Below, piece after piece: positions 24,515 through 34,906 of a stretch of 64,000 nucleotides of DNA (positions are counted from its first letter, which is position 1; every line of letters starts with the position of its first letter). The position numbers and the translations under genes are program-made. The notes beneath the pieces were generated by a model. The model was not told the origin of the DNA and did no database searches. It saw only the letters and a program-made list of their open reading frames with translations. The stretch covers positions 1,511,727,310 through 1,511,791,309 of the forward strand of contig NC_056744.1 in the NCBI RefSeq assembly GCF_019279795.1, read 5' to 3'. The stretch is from Protopterus annectens (Eukaryota; Chordata; Ceratodontiformes; Protopteridae).

Positions 24515-24630
24515 AAAGTTTGATTCCCACAGCTTTCATTACCTAATTGCGTAACTCTGAGCAATTCACTTACACAGGCACCACTTCCAGGCTGAGTCTG
24601 AAAATGGTCCATGGAGATCAGTGCCCTACC
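24515..24630 (+). mobile_element. SINE-like insertion with CORE-type segment
   Basis: A TTTGATTCCCA (B-box-like) is followed by TCTGAGCAATTCACTTACA, similar to the conserved core of MIR/CORE-SINEs. Retrovirus-like coding stops just before and resumes just after. Weak identification. Confidence 0.35.
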
Positions 24631-24639
24631 CCAGAAAAC

Positions 24640-24770
24640 AAATTCAAATATAAACAAACGTAATATAAAACAGACAGAAACAGAAGAACATTTACAGATA
24701 TTAAATAATATTTTATTAACCTTAAAGAATGCTGGTTTTAACAAGAAGCAATTAAACAACAGTCAAATTT
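24640..24770 (+). pseudogene. Retrovirus-like RT thumb/connection remnant
   Basis: Plus frame with EEHLQILNNILLTLKNAGFN, the post-catalytic helix region of RT (HL..L..VL..L..AGF). It continues the pol remnant; the connection after it is lost in stops. Confidence 0.6.
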
Positions 24771-25800
24771 GTGGGAGTGACTGTGCAATCACAGGTTTGA
24801 ATCTGATGCGAGTAAAGAGTGCAGTCTATTTTAAATATGCTTTTACCAGCAATTAATGTTTGCAAAAGTTCTTGGAGATACGAATTATAAAAGAAGCATG
24901 TATAGAAGATTATGCAGTTTTAGCAGACCCATTATATAAAATGATTAACATAAGTTTAGCCAATGTATGCTTTTAATATGAACAGAAGAAGAAAAAAGGT
25001 GGTGGAGACACTGAAACAAAAGCTTAGAGTAGTTACTAAATTATCAATGCTGCCTCCAGAATATCCTTTTTTATTTCCAACAACAGCTGGATAGTGCAAT
25101 ATTATGTTGTATTGTTTCAAAAATATCCCTATACATTATAACATGGCATTCAAGCCAAGTTGCAGGCTATTTCATTTTTTAGTTGGATGTTATTGAAGAA
25201 GGGTATTTTTCATCAGTGGAGAAGGGTATTCACCCTTTTATAAAAACTTTGGTATCTATTTATTGGGGAATTCTGCAATCAGAATTCATTACACAGTTTT
25301 GTCAGTAATAGTACAGATACCACACCACACAGTTAAAATTATTGCAATAGACAAATATAGAGTTGTAAATCAAGCTACAATTTCTGAGTGGATTATAGTT
25401 TTAGAGGAGAAGAACATTACGATAGAGAATGGAAAAATATTTAGCACAATATTTGCTACATGAAAAAACACATGCTTGTGATGATCAATAGACAATTCTA
25501 AACTCATTTTTTTCTCATACCAGTTGAATTCACATAGCAAGTATATATTATCTAGTTGGTTCGAGATTTTATGAAAAAGGTGCATTTTACACAAGATTTG
25601 CAGCTTACATACTAGAACCACAGACTTGTATGATTAAGATAGCAGGTTACATGTCAGCTGAGCATGCTGAATTGGCAGCCGTACTGTATGCTATAAAACA
25701 GTATGGAAATGATCAGTTAAATATTATCAGTGGCAGTTCTTATGAACTAACAACTCTTACCGCTTATCTGGAAATACGGAGAATGCAGAAGTGATTAAAT
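24771..25800 (+). pseudogene. Retrovirus-like RNase H region, decayed
   Basis: At about 24,985-25,060 EEKKVVETLKQKLR resembles the entry to the RT connection/RNase H part, and at about 25,645-25,740 SAEHAELAAVLYAIKQYG followed by an I-I-S-G-S-S-Y-E block matches the E-containing helix and D/S strand of RNase H (the usual DS is GS here, so a catalytic Asp is lost). Many stops between. Order and spacing fit a pol gene read on the plus strand. Confidence 0.5.
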
Positions 25801-27396
25801 CACATGGAATAAAATAATGTAAACATTTAAAGTATGGGTGTGTGTGGAGAAAGGATACACTAAGCAAAATGCAGGAATTTATTTGTGTAAATTACAATCT
25901 GAAGGTCATAAGCTAAAAGTAATTGAGATACAGTACCAGAAAATTCAACAGTAAAGACTGACTTTATAAAAGTACAGAAAATGTGCCAAAATACTACAAA
26001 ATTATTAGTTTCAGATTATTATTAGAACTGCTGATGTTACTAAAAGAAATTGTTACTATTTTTTTTGCACTTTTGCAGATATTATTCCAGAAGGACAAGT
26101 TTGCCTAAGAAACTGTTTTTTACATACTACAAAAATTTCAGTTTCAGTCTTGTTAAAAAGTTTATAATTTGAGAATGAGTGTTTTACAAGACAACTAGAA
26201 AGTATCATTAAACGTTCTATCCAGAAATGAACAGAAGGTCTTTGGATCCCTGTAGAGCTAGAATTTTAGAAAAGGTAGAGATCCTGGACAAACAGACTCT
26301 GGGGTGCTCTTCCAGTTTCTCAACATTAACTTTGGATGATATAGAGCAAGGCTGACACTGTTATTGTTTCTGATAATGTTTTCAATAGCCTTCATTGTAT
26401 AATTTGCAAGTGCTATGACAGACAAGCCACATATCAAGACCAGGATTATCAACAGAATACTGTGAAGTGAGGTCTGTAACTGTATGTGAACCAGTTTATT
26501 ATGTACATAACAATACTACAGTTATCATTTATTGCTTTTTGAATGTTTCATTAGACATAATAAAATATTAATGATATAAATATAATGAGACTTTATATAG
26601 ATGGAATATAGTTAACTTTATAGATTAATTACTGCAGTAGCAGTATGCATATTTGAATTTATCTAGATTTGTCTTAGTCATCCAAAGGAAAATATCCTTT
26701 AAAGTTAGAATAAGTGTGAAGTACTGATACAAATGGCTACTCATGCAATATAGTTTCATCACAACATGAAGATTTACAGGCTGTATTTCAAATTCAAGTT
26801 ATGTGCCCAGATCATAATAGTGAAATGAGAAGTACTGAAATGGGAAGATCGGACTCTGCCTTGTAATACATTAATTAATCTTCAGTTTACTTATACAGAT
26901 GTTTTTATTTCATCCCAATGCTAGATTTCTGTTATGTGTCATTGGCAGTAAATAGTACTCTTTTAATGTGAGTTTCAGTTAGTTTTTCAGGATATAACAT
27001 TCCTGCTTAACAGGCAATACAATGGAAAAGAAAATGGGTGAAACAAAACTATTTTTAAGAATGCTATTGCTAATAATACCCAATATTTAAATTTCTGATA
27101 GCAAAAAGGGTTTTGCTTGTAATAAAAGGGAAACAGTATGGTATACTACGACACAGATCTGGAATGCAGAAAACATAGAAACTAGTCAGCGTAATTTTAT
27201 TTTTAACAGCACATTGAAATCTGGAAGGAAAATATTCAGGATTATCAATTTACATCCTAACAGACATAAATGAAGGTTTGCAGAAACAAATTGGTATGGA
27301 TGATAATATTTTCTTCATGTTAATTTTGGACAGCAAGGTTGACATAGTAGTTATGCTTTAAGGCACATACATTATAAATAGTGTGGGAAGAAATAT
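25801..27396 (+). other. Probable decayed remainder of the retrovirus-like element
   Basis: No frame longer than about 65 codons. Position after RNase H suggests integrase and env remnants but I cannot identify motifs with confidence, so this is inferred from context only. Confidence 0.3.
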
Positions 27397-27469
27397 CCTG
27401 GGAATTGTTATGGCTAGGCTTGTACAGGCCCTAGGGCTGATAGCCTTGTACCAACCTATGAACCTATGT
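27397..27469 (+). mobile_element. CR1-like LINE 3' tail, plus strand
   Basis: CCTGGGAATTGTTATGGCTA, then GGCCCTAGGGCTGATAGCC and CCAACCTATGAACCTATG, the same terminus as copy A in the opposite orientation, ending in the octamer repeat. Only about 73 bases: an extremely truncated insertion. Confidence 0.8.
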
Positions 27470-27479
27470 ATGTGGAAAG

Positions 27480-27722
27480 GAAGCTTATAAATAACTACTA
27501 CATAACTGGTCTGGATCTTCTTGCATGAGATATATAATACCCACTATAAGACATGATAAAGAATTGTCCAATCTGATTAATTTTAGAGGTCGTAAAGTTA
27601 AAAAAGATTTGAATCCAAAAGATTTTTAAAGCATTTTACATGTCATGAACACTTCACACATTAATCAGAATTTAGATTTACAAACAATAAATGCTTTTGG
27701 ATATAGATTCATAGGTAAGTAC
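27480..27722 (+). other. Short env-like coding scrap (uncertain)
   Basis: A plus frame near 27,585-27,710 without stops for about 40 codons has an INQNLDLQTINAFGY-like block that could be from a retroviral transmembrane region. Too short to assign; it ends where the Gypsy LTR begins, so the Gypsy element may have inserted here. Confidence 0.25.
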
Positions 27723-27986
27723 TGTAGAACAGAGCGTGTGTTGTAACTTTAAGAAGTATTTCAAAGTGAGGACACGTGCATTTAAATAGTGAGCATGTGC
27801 AGGCAGCAATGCCATTTTATAGAACAGCCACAGTGTTAACATGTATAAGTGTAGTAGTCAATCTGTTTATAAGTTTATTTAAATTTAAGTTACTAAGCCT
27901 CGGTCCTGATGTGTTTGTATATAATCAAGCTGCTTGAACCAAACCCACAACTGTTCACCTGTTTTATCCTGACTGGATGAGTGACA
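27723..27986 (+). repeat. Gypsy 5' LTR
   Basis: 264 bases, beginning TGTAGAACAGAG and ending GTGACA, i.e. the TG...CA rule. The first 60 bases match 34,847-34,906 (GTGTTGTAACTTTAAGAA and following) with several substitutions. Divergence of the two ends implies an old insertion. Confidence 0.88.
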
Positions 27987-27995
27987 TGGTGTCAG
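27987..27995 (+). promoter_or_regulatory. Primer-binding site, tRNA-Leu type
   Basis: TGGTGTCAG immediately follows the LTR. TGG complements the CCA end and TGTCAG the 3' end of vertebrate tRNA-Leu. Match decays after 9 bases. Confidence 0.7.
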
Positions 27996-29050
27996 AACCA
28001 GTATTCCTGAATAGCATGGTACCAGAAATGGTGTGCCTGAGCAGAAATAGAAGTGTGTAGAGGAATGATTCGTACAAACATGGCCAAATGATTAAAAAAG
28101 TCAGAAACAGACTTCAGGTAACCAAAACTTGCATAAATTATTTATTTTGTAAAGAAAATGATACTGAGCATTTACAAAACACAAGATGCATTATTAATCA
28201 AATGAAAAGCCCAAAATGCATTATTAATTGAACAAAATATTCAAAACCATGATATTTGATAGAATTATCAGAAATACTTATGAGAGTGTTCAGACTTAGT
28301 TCTGATTTGCATAACAAGCATGGAAAAGCAAGGCGACTGGATTTTTTTAGTAAATGACCACGTTTTTGATATGAGCTACTATTTTACATTGAATAAAGAT
28401 ATGCAAATTATAACCAGAGTTGTTCAAAGTATCTCAGTGTGCAAAATATTTGCAGTGTGTGCTTTATGAAAGTAGAAATATTTCAAAGAGTTTACTGTGT
28501 GCAAAGTACAGTTATTTCACAAAGTGCAGTCATGTCACAGTCTTTCCTATACTGTACAGAGTTATTTCACCAAGTGCAGTCATTTTGAAAAGTTTCTTGT
28601 GCTGTGTACAGTTATTCGCAAAATGCAGTCATTTTGAAGTGTTTCTTAGACTGATAAGGGGTGGTTTCACAAAATATGCTGATTTCAAAGAGTTCTTGTG
28701 CTACAGAGACTTATTTCACAAAGTACAGTTATTTTGGCATACATTTCTAACATATATGTGTGTGTTGATACATAATTCCAAGGGTCTTTATTACTGTGTG
28801 TTGGCATGGCAGAGGCATTTCACAGACCCAGGCCACTTGTGTTTCATCATAATATTGCACAGAATTGGAGAGTATTTGAGCAGGATTACAATATTTTTAT
28901 ACAAGCAACTTTTTCTGATAAAGATGCACATATGAGGACATTTATTTTGCTTAACTAAGCGTGGTCAAAAGCCATTGAAAGAGAAGACTTGTTTGTGTAT
29001 GCACCAGCAGTATATACAGGAGAAGGGGAATACCATCATATTGTTTCACA
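27996..29050 (+). other. Gypsy leader with minisatellite
   Basis: Non-coding leader. From about 28,430 to 28,740 a degenerate tandem repeat of about 50-58 bases recurs around CAGTTATTTCACAAAGTGCA-like words (near 28,508, 28,560, 28,609, 28,667 and 28,709). A 171-codon open frame here is C/F/S/K-rich, follows the repeat periodicity and lacks any domain, so I do not treat it as a gene. Confidence 0.6.
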
Positions 29051-29059
29051 GGCTGAATC

Positions 29060-29760
29060 AAGGGAGGACCCTGCGTGCTTGAAATGTAAATTTAGAGAAA
29101 TGTGTAACCCCCAGATAAATATTACATAGCAGAGGCACTTATTTTATACAAGAGACCAAACACCAGGAGAAACTTTTGCAGCTTATATTACTGACTTGAG
29201 AAACAAGGCTAAAATGTGCAGATTTGATGATCTGAAAGATGATGTGATAAATGACAGGCGTGCATGTGGTGTTAATAATGCTGCAGTGAGAATGATTTTG
29301 CTTTGAGACAGTGATTTAACGTTGAGCAAAGCCATAGAAATTTGTCAAATACACGAGCTTATGGAAAGGCACACCAATATGCTTACAAGTGATAAGAACA
29401 TGGTTTCAGCAGTTTCTAGAGCAAACGTAGATAGCATGCAGCATGTGAACAACAGAAACAGGCTTAAGCACATGGCAGCTGTAGTCCCTGCAGGATTTCC
29501 AGTGAGAGTCCATAACTTTCCAGGAAGTTCTAACACTAGCTCAGCAAAACGGACATGCTCAGTGCAGCATAAGGGTAAGTCAGCAAAATCAACTTAAGTC
29601 TTATAGTTAACTCTCATAATTGTGTTGCCAGTTAGAAGTCTAAAAGAGAAGAGTACTTAGCATTAGGTCAGAAATGCCACAAGTGTGAAAAATTAAACCA
29701 CTTTCAAAAGTTTTGTAAATCAAGCAAGCCTAATTCATTTATTAAGAAAAGCCACACAAA
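29060..29760 (+). pseudogene. Gypsy gag with zinc knuckle
   Basis: Plus-strand frames. At about 29,140-29,230 TPGETFAAYITDLRNKAKMC is the retrotransposon gag core, followed by DLTLSKAIEICQIHE near 29,315-29,355. At 29,675-29,716 CHKCEKLNHFQKFC is a CCHC zinc knuckle (C-x2-C-x4-H-x4-C), which binds element RNA in the particle. Stops near 29,130 and 29,305 and a shift near 29,595 break the gene. Confidence 0.85.
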
Positions 29761-29859
29761 AAACAAGTTGATCGTATAGAAAGCTGCAACTCTACTTTCT
29801 ATGTAGATGGTGTATCAGTGGTTTGTGAGAAGGTTAATGCAGTGGATTTGTTAGCAAAG

Positions 29860-30360
29860 AACAAAGTGTTTTGTACTGTCCTGATTAATGGTAAACCCAA
29901 GGACTCAAAGTTGGGGTTGGTTCAAAGTGCAATGTTTTGTCAACAGAAACATTTGCTAGAGTAAAAGCTGGCAAACAAATTAATCTGGCCAGTTGTGTGA
30001 AGTTTGTTGCTTATGGAGAAGAAGAGATTCAAACCAAAGGCTCAGTAGTGCTTTCATGCTGTTCAGCTGGGAACAGTTACAGCTTGCAATTTTATGTTGT
30101 CAGAAGACAAGTAGAGCCATTATTAGGTCCTAGAGACAATTTAAGAATGAAACTACTTTCTTTTATCAAAGAAGTCCATCATATAAACACATGTCCTAGT
30201 TTCATTATAACTGATGTGATTTTCAAAGTGTATGTTGATATTTTCGAAGACAAGCTAGGTAAACTCCCAGTTGAGTACTCCATGAAATTAGACCCAGAGG
30301 TCAGTCCAGTGGTCAGACCAGCAAGAACAATTCTGATAGCTATGTAGGACAAAGTCAAGG
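29860..30360 (+). pseudogene. Gypsy protease and start of pol
   Basis: Near 29,885-29,945 the reading LINGKPKDSKL then GSKCNVLSTETF brackets the place where the aspartic-protease DTG triad is expected; here the catalytic D-T is replaced and a shift falls at that spot, so the protease is dead. The open frame to 30,345 (136 codons) covers the protease remainder and the link to RT, ending with the EYSMKLDPEVSPVVRPAR box that precedes Gypsy RT. A TAG follows at 30,345. Confidence 0.8.
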
Positions 30361-30394
30361 TCCTGTTATATAAAATGTTGCACCAAGGTGTGAT

Positions 30395-30901
30395 TTGTCC
30401 AGTCACATAACCAACTGGGTGTCTTCCATGGTAATTGCTCATAAGAAAAGGTCAGATGAAATCAGAGTATGTATTGAGCCAAGAGACTTAAACAAAGCAT
30501 TAAAGAGACCTCACCATCCTATGTGTACAGTCGAGGAAGTTGCTACCTTCATGCAAAATGCCACTGTTTTTTTCTGTCTTGGATGCAAAGAGTTCATTTT
30601 GGCAAGTAATGTTGATCAGAAATCTTCACTACTGACTACATTCAGTATGCCATTTGGTAGATACAGATTTCTCAGAATGTCTTTTGGAATAAATTTAGCC
30701 AGTGACGTCTTTCATTGTGCAATGGAGCAATTATTTTCAGGCTATCCTTCTGCTATAATAGTAGATGATTTACTATTTGGAGGTAATGGTGAAGCAGAGT
30801 GTGGCAGAAACCTCAGAAAAGTTCTGGACAGAGCACGTGAAGTGAATATAAAGCTCAATCTTCTGAAATGTAAATTCAGGCTACCAGACTTACTTATGTA
30901 G
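30395..30901 (+). pseudogene. Gypsy reverse transcriptase
   Basis: 168-codon frame. RVCIEPRDLNKALKRPHHPM is the usual Gypsy LDPRDLN box (with CIEP), then FSMPFGRYRFLRMSFGI (B motif) and AIIVDDLLFGG (C motif, V-D-D at about 30,761-30,769), then LNLLKCKFR. The motif-A region reads LASNVDQKSS, so the Asp is retained but its context is altered. Stop at 30,899. Confidence 0.9.
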
Positions 30902-30949
30902 TTCACTTACTTATCAGTATGGGCTTATGACCATAGCCTTCCAAACAAA

Positions 30950-31565
30950 CAGCTATTCTTGAGATGCCAGCTACAGACAATGTCCAAGCCGTACAGCATT
31001 TTCTTGGCATGGTTAACTATTTGGGCAAGTTTATACCAAATGCCAGTGAATTATCAGTGCCTTTAAGCGAGCTGACATGCAAAAATGTTACCTGGTCATG
31101 GTTGGAACAACACCAAAAAGCATTTGATGACCTGAAACAAAATAATTGCCAGTCCACTTACATTAAGATACTATGATGTCCACAAACCAGTAATTATCTC
31201 TTGTGATGCTTCAAAGTTCAGTCTTGGTATAGTTATTCTTCAAGAGGGCAGACCAATAGCCTATGCATCTAGAACTCTTACCAAAATTGAGATGCAATAT
31301 GCTCAGATTGAGAAGGAACTTTTAGCAATAGTGCTTGCATGTTTGATGTTCCATGATTATATTTATGGCTGAACCATCCAGACTGAGACTGATCATCATC
31401 TAGCCACTATTTTAAAGAAGACTATGCACATAGCTCCAGCGAGACTACAAAGAATGATGCTCAGATTATAAAAGTACAACTTCAAAATAGTCTATACAAA
31501 AGGCACACTTCTTTACCTGGCTGATACCTTATCCAGATTGTCTGGAAATACCACAGAAAAGCTTG
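30950..31565 (+). pseudogene. Gypsy RT connection and RNase H
   Basis: 30,964-31,176 gives VQHFLGMVNYLGKFIPNASE, the RT-RNase H connection. From 31,190 a second frame gives ISCDASKFSLGIVILQEG, IAYASRTLT and QIEKELLAIV: RNase H with its first Asp and Glu, then TDHHLATIL. A frameshift near 31,165 and stops near 31,370 and 31,470 disrupt it. Confidence 0.88.
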
Positions 31566-31644
31566 ATGCAGAGAATTTTGACTTTGATGTCATGGAAGTG
31601 CATAATTTTCTACCACAAGACTTGATGAGGTATCAAATTATACA

Positions 31645-32922
31645 ATGACCGATCCAATTTTGCAAAAGCTCAACCACTTCATTAATGTTGGATGGCCATC
31701 AAGGCAATCTTGTGTACCAACAGAAGTGCAGCCCTATTTTCCTTACAGACATGAGATGTTGATGGAAGATGGTATAATTTTCAAAGGTCCTAAAGTTATT
31801 GTTCCTACTTCCTTACAACAGGAATACATTCAGATTTTACATCGTGGCCACCCAGGTTCCGATTCTACCAAAAGAAGGGTGAGAGGGCTAATATTTTGGC
31901 CGTCTCTGTCAAAAGACATTGATAAAGTACTTTCATCTTGTTCAGTATGCAATAGTACTAAACCGCATTTGCAAAAAGAGCCACTTCATCTAAGCCAGAT
32001 TCCTGAACTACCTTGATCAAAAGTAGCCACTGACATATTTGAGTGGAATAATCAGAACTACTTATTGCTGGTAGAGTCTTATTCGAACTGGTTTAAGACC
32101 AATCTGCTACCTAACCTAACATCCAGTACTGTCACTTCTCAGTCCATGGTAGTTCTCACAAGGTTATTTCTGACAACAGTGCCCACTTAACCAGTCAATT
32201 AGTTTGGAAATTTTTCAAAAGATAGGGACTTTATCTATATTACTAGTAGCCTTGAGTACCCACAGTCAAATGGACAAGCTGAGTGTGCAGTACAAAGTGC
32301 AAAGCAATTGCTATAAAAGTCAAAGTGTAACAATACTGATATTTTCTTGAATTTATGTAATCTCAGAAATATACCCTGTGATGATTTACTTGGCTCACCT
32401 TCTTAGTGACTTCTATCTAGGCAAACCCGAACAACCTGCCCTATCAGTTCCAGTTTGTGGGTACTTAATGCTAAAAACATCAAAGCAATTAAAGCCCAAC
32501 TTTTTAAAAAGCATTCGTTCCAGAAGTCCAACTATGATAAAATGAGCAGATTTCTTTGTCCATTGAAAGAGAGAGAGATAGTGAGGATGCAAACAGTGAA
32601 AAGTTTTGATCGAATTGGTGAAGTGAGAGGTTTATGTGCCAACCTGAGATCCTACTTAGTGGAATCTAAGGGTATAGAATACAGAAGAAACCACAGGCAT
32701 CTTCTCCCAGTATCTGAACTGATATTGCACTATTGCACCTGTGATACGGACTCTAGATCTCAGAGCAATCCAGACGATGTTCCTGTTGAAGGACATGTCT
32801 CAGTACCTATTCCCATTCCTGATGTTGTCCCAGATATCCCTGAAGTTGAACATTCATTAAAGACAGTTCCTGTTGCTAGACCGAGTCCTAATTTTTGTCA
32901 CACAATCAGGTTGTATTTCTAG
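31645..32922 (+). pseudogene. Gypsy integrase
   Basis: 31,645-32,016 contains the H2C2 zinc-binding domain (ILHRGHPGSDSTKRRVRGLI ... CSVC). The catalytic core follows in a broken frame at 32,017-32,330, with TDIF early and [10 protein letters not shown] (the DDE glutamate region) at about 32,255-32,285. The C-terminal part at 32,455-32,922 is open (155 codons). The core inserts element DNA into the chromosome; this copy has at least three stops. Confidence 0.88.
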
Positions 32923-33059
32923 ACCTAGTGTAAAATACACAGCAACCTGGACATGTTTGTTTCATTTGTAATTAGTTCTGTATAATTGAATGACAAAGGA
33001 TCATTTCTGTACAATTGCATGTCAATGAATGTTGTTAATTTTTCTGTGTATGACTCATA

Positions 33060-33118
33060 GGATCATAAGGGATTACTAGGCTAATGGCTCTGGGGCCATT
33101 ACAAGCCTAGCCAAGAGT
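33060..33118 (-). mobile_element. CR1-like LINE 3' terminus, short copy
   Basis: GGATCATAAGGGATTACTAG, GCTCTGGGGCC, then ACAAGCCTAGCC: the terminal box only, directly next to the 3' end of LINE copy C. Confidence 0.7.
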
Positions 33119-33120
33119 TT

Positions 33121-34695
33121 ATAGGTTCATAGGTAGGTACTAGGCTATCGGCTCAAGGGTCTATGTAAGCCTAGCCAACAAGGTTCTCTGGCTTACGCCA
33201 CCCAAGAAAGTTATTTTCCTGTGCCACTATCGAGCAGAGACACAGAAGTGATTCCTGGAGTGTATTTCCTATTTCCCATCCACTCAGCAAGATTTTTCTT
33301 GAAGAGTGTTAATGAAGGACTTTGCTTGACATAGATGAGTAGCCTGTTCCAGAGTATGGGAAGTCTCTGGGACAGGAATCTATCCCTCCAGCATGTCCTG
33401 TTTATTGTGGTGACAAGGTTTAGGTTCCTAGAGCATGTAGCTTGGAGGGATTGGGATTTCTTTAGGTGTGGCATGTCCAACAGCTCTGGGTTTGACATAG
33501 CTTTACATGTTAGGCAGAGATAACCTCAGAGTAGGTGATATGCTATGGAGTAAAGCTGGAGTTTTTTAAGGTGATCACTGTAGGGCATTTGTTTGAGGCC
33601 AGTAAACCTCTTTGTGAGGTACTTCTGTGGCCTTTCCAGCTGCTGCAGATGTCTTGTGAGGTACATTCCAAAAGGGGTGTTGTACTCTATAATAGGTCTA
33701 ATGTGTGTCGAGTAGAGGGGAACAATGACCTCTTTTTTCCTGGATGAAAACCATTTTATGATGAGGTGTGCCACGTAGAAGGACTTTCTGACTACTATGG
33801 TGATGTGAGTATCAAAGGAGAGACTACTGTCCACCTGGGTCCCAAGGTCTCTTATCACACATTTGGTGTTAAGTAGATTGCTGTCTATGTGGTAGTTCAT
33901 GGGTACAGAGTTTTTACAAAAGGGGATGACACTGCACTTTTGACATTGAGCTTGAGGCCATGGCTCTGACACAAGGCATCTGTCTCAGCGAGGCCCTTCT
34001 GTAGGATGTCCACATCATTTGGGGACTTGACTATGGCTCCTAGTTTGCAGTCATCTGCGAACTTCGTTAGCCAGAGGCCTTCTGTGTTAGCCTGTACTTC
34101 AGAGAAGTAGATACCAAACAGGAGAGGTCCCAGGACAGAACCCTGTGGTACTCCACTTGTCACTGGTTTGAGGTCAGATTTGGAGTCTGCAACTTTTACA
34201 GTGTGGGTTCTGTCAGTGAGCCATTTGGCAACCCATCTTGTGACATAGGGATTTAAACCTAGTTTAGTGAGTTTATCTATAATTCCAGAATGGGGGATGG
34301 TGTCGAAAGCCTTGGAAAGGCCAAGATAAGCTATGTGAACCACCTTACCCTCATCTACAGCTTTGGTGACTGCCTCAAAGAAGTCAATCAGGTTCAGGAG
34401 GCATGATCTGCCTTTCACAAACCTGAACTGAGTGGGATCCAGAGTTTGTAGGTTACCAATGTCTTTGATTATGAGTTCCATGATAATATGTTCCATGGCC
34501 TTGCAGACCAGGCTTATCAGGCTAATAGGTCGATAGCTCCTGGGATCAGTGGTGGCTCCCCCTTTGTGGAGTGGGATAACTGTTGCTGTGCACCATTCAG
34601 TGGGCACAAAGCCTGATGAGAGGCTATTATTGAACATGGTGCTTAAGTGGGGAGCCAGTTCATTCTGAAGTTCATGTAAAATGCAGCCTGGGATG
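33121..34695 (-). mobile_element. CR1-like LINE copy C (5'-truncated)
   Basis: 3' terminus ATAGGTTCATAGGTAGGTAC at 33,121, C-terminal coding region (33,211-33,498), post-RT tail (33,526-33,972) and RT (33,897-34,637). Three frames overlap, separated by shifts near 33,520 and 33,930. Truncated upstream of RT. Closest in this window to copy A. Lies within the Gypsy element. Confidence 0.9.
33897..34637 (-). pseudogene. LINE copy C reverse transcriptase
   Basis: 246-codon open frame. RPISLISLVCKAMEHII at 36-52, motif A at 104-113 reads YLGLSKAFDT where the family has YLDL, so the first catalytic Asp is Gly; motif B TSGVPQGSVLGP near 160-171; motif C KFADDCKLG near 192-200 intact. The long clean frame with one dead catalytic residue is a good example of a copy that looks intact but should be inactive. 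The last 20 residues are frameshifted. Confidence 0.9.
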
Positions 34696-34699
34696 TTTA

Positions 34700-34830
34700 T
34701 CCCAAAAAAGAAACCTCAATCAGCACCTGTCACACCTGTCAATGAGGGACGCAGGTGGAACCCCTGGGACAAATTTGTGGTTACCCATCTACTTATCAAG
34801 GTTGTGCTTAAAGAGGGTCAGCAACTGATT
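34700..34830 (-). pseudogene. LINE C-terminal scrap of a related subfamily
   Basis: The minus strand reads LTLFKHNLDK and MGNHKFVPGVPPASLID, equivalent to the LFKRNLDEWMGNRKFTPGI tail of copies A-C but clearly diverged. About 130 bases, next to the Gypsy polypurine tract. Confidence 0.65.
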
Positions 34831-34834
34831 TCTC

Positions 34835-34846
34835 AAAGAGGGAGGA
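34835..34846 (+). promoter_or_regulatory. Gypsy polypurine tract
   Basis: AAAGAGGGAGGA lies directly before the 3' LTR start TGTAGAACAG; it is where plus-strand DNA synthesis is primed in LTR elements. Confidence 0.8.
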
Positions 34847-34906
34847 TGTAGAACAGAGCATGTGTTGTAACTTTAAGAAACATTTAAAAGTGAGGGCACA
34901 TGCATG
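34847..34906 (+). repeat. Gypsy 3' LTR, first 60 bases
   Basis: Matches the start of the LTR at 27,723. It stops at 34,906 where LINE copy D begins; I did not find the remaining 200 bases beyond copy D. Confidence 0.85.

Larger units (their letters stand above)
27723..34906 (+). mobile_element. Ty3/Gypsy LTR retrotransposon, decayed, 3' LTR truncated
   Basis: 5' LTR (27,723-27,986), primer-binding site, a long leader with a minisatellite, gag, pol in the order protease-RT-RNase H-integrase, then a polypurine tract and the first 60 bases of the 3' LTR. LINE copies sit between the integrase end and the polypurine tract (33,060-34,830) and inside the 3' LTR (34,907). The pol order with integrase after RNase H marks Gypsy rather than Copia. 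Multiple stops and shifts make it inactive. Confidence 0.9.

Noticed and set aside
28420-28935. 171-codon open frame in the Gypsy leader
   Set aside because: It follows the periodicity of a minisatellite and has no domain; position before gag is non-coding in LTR elements.
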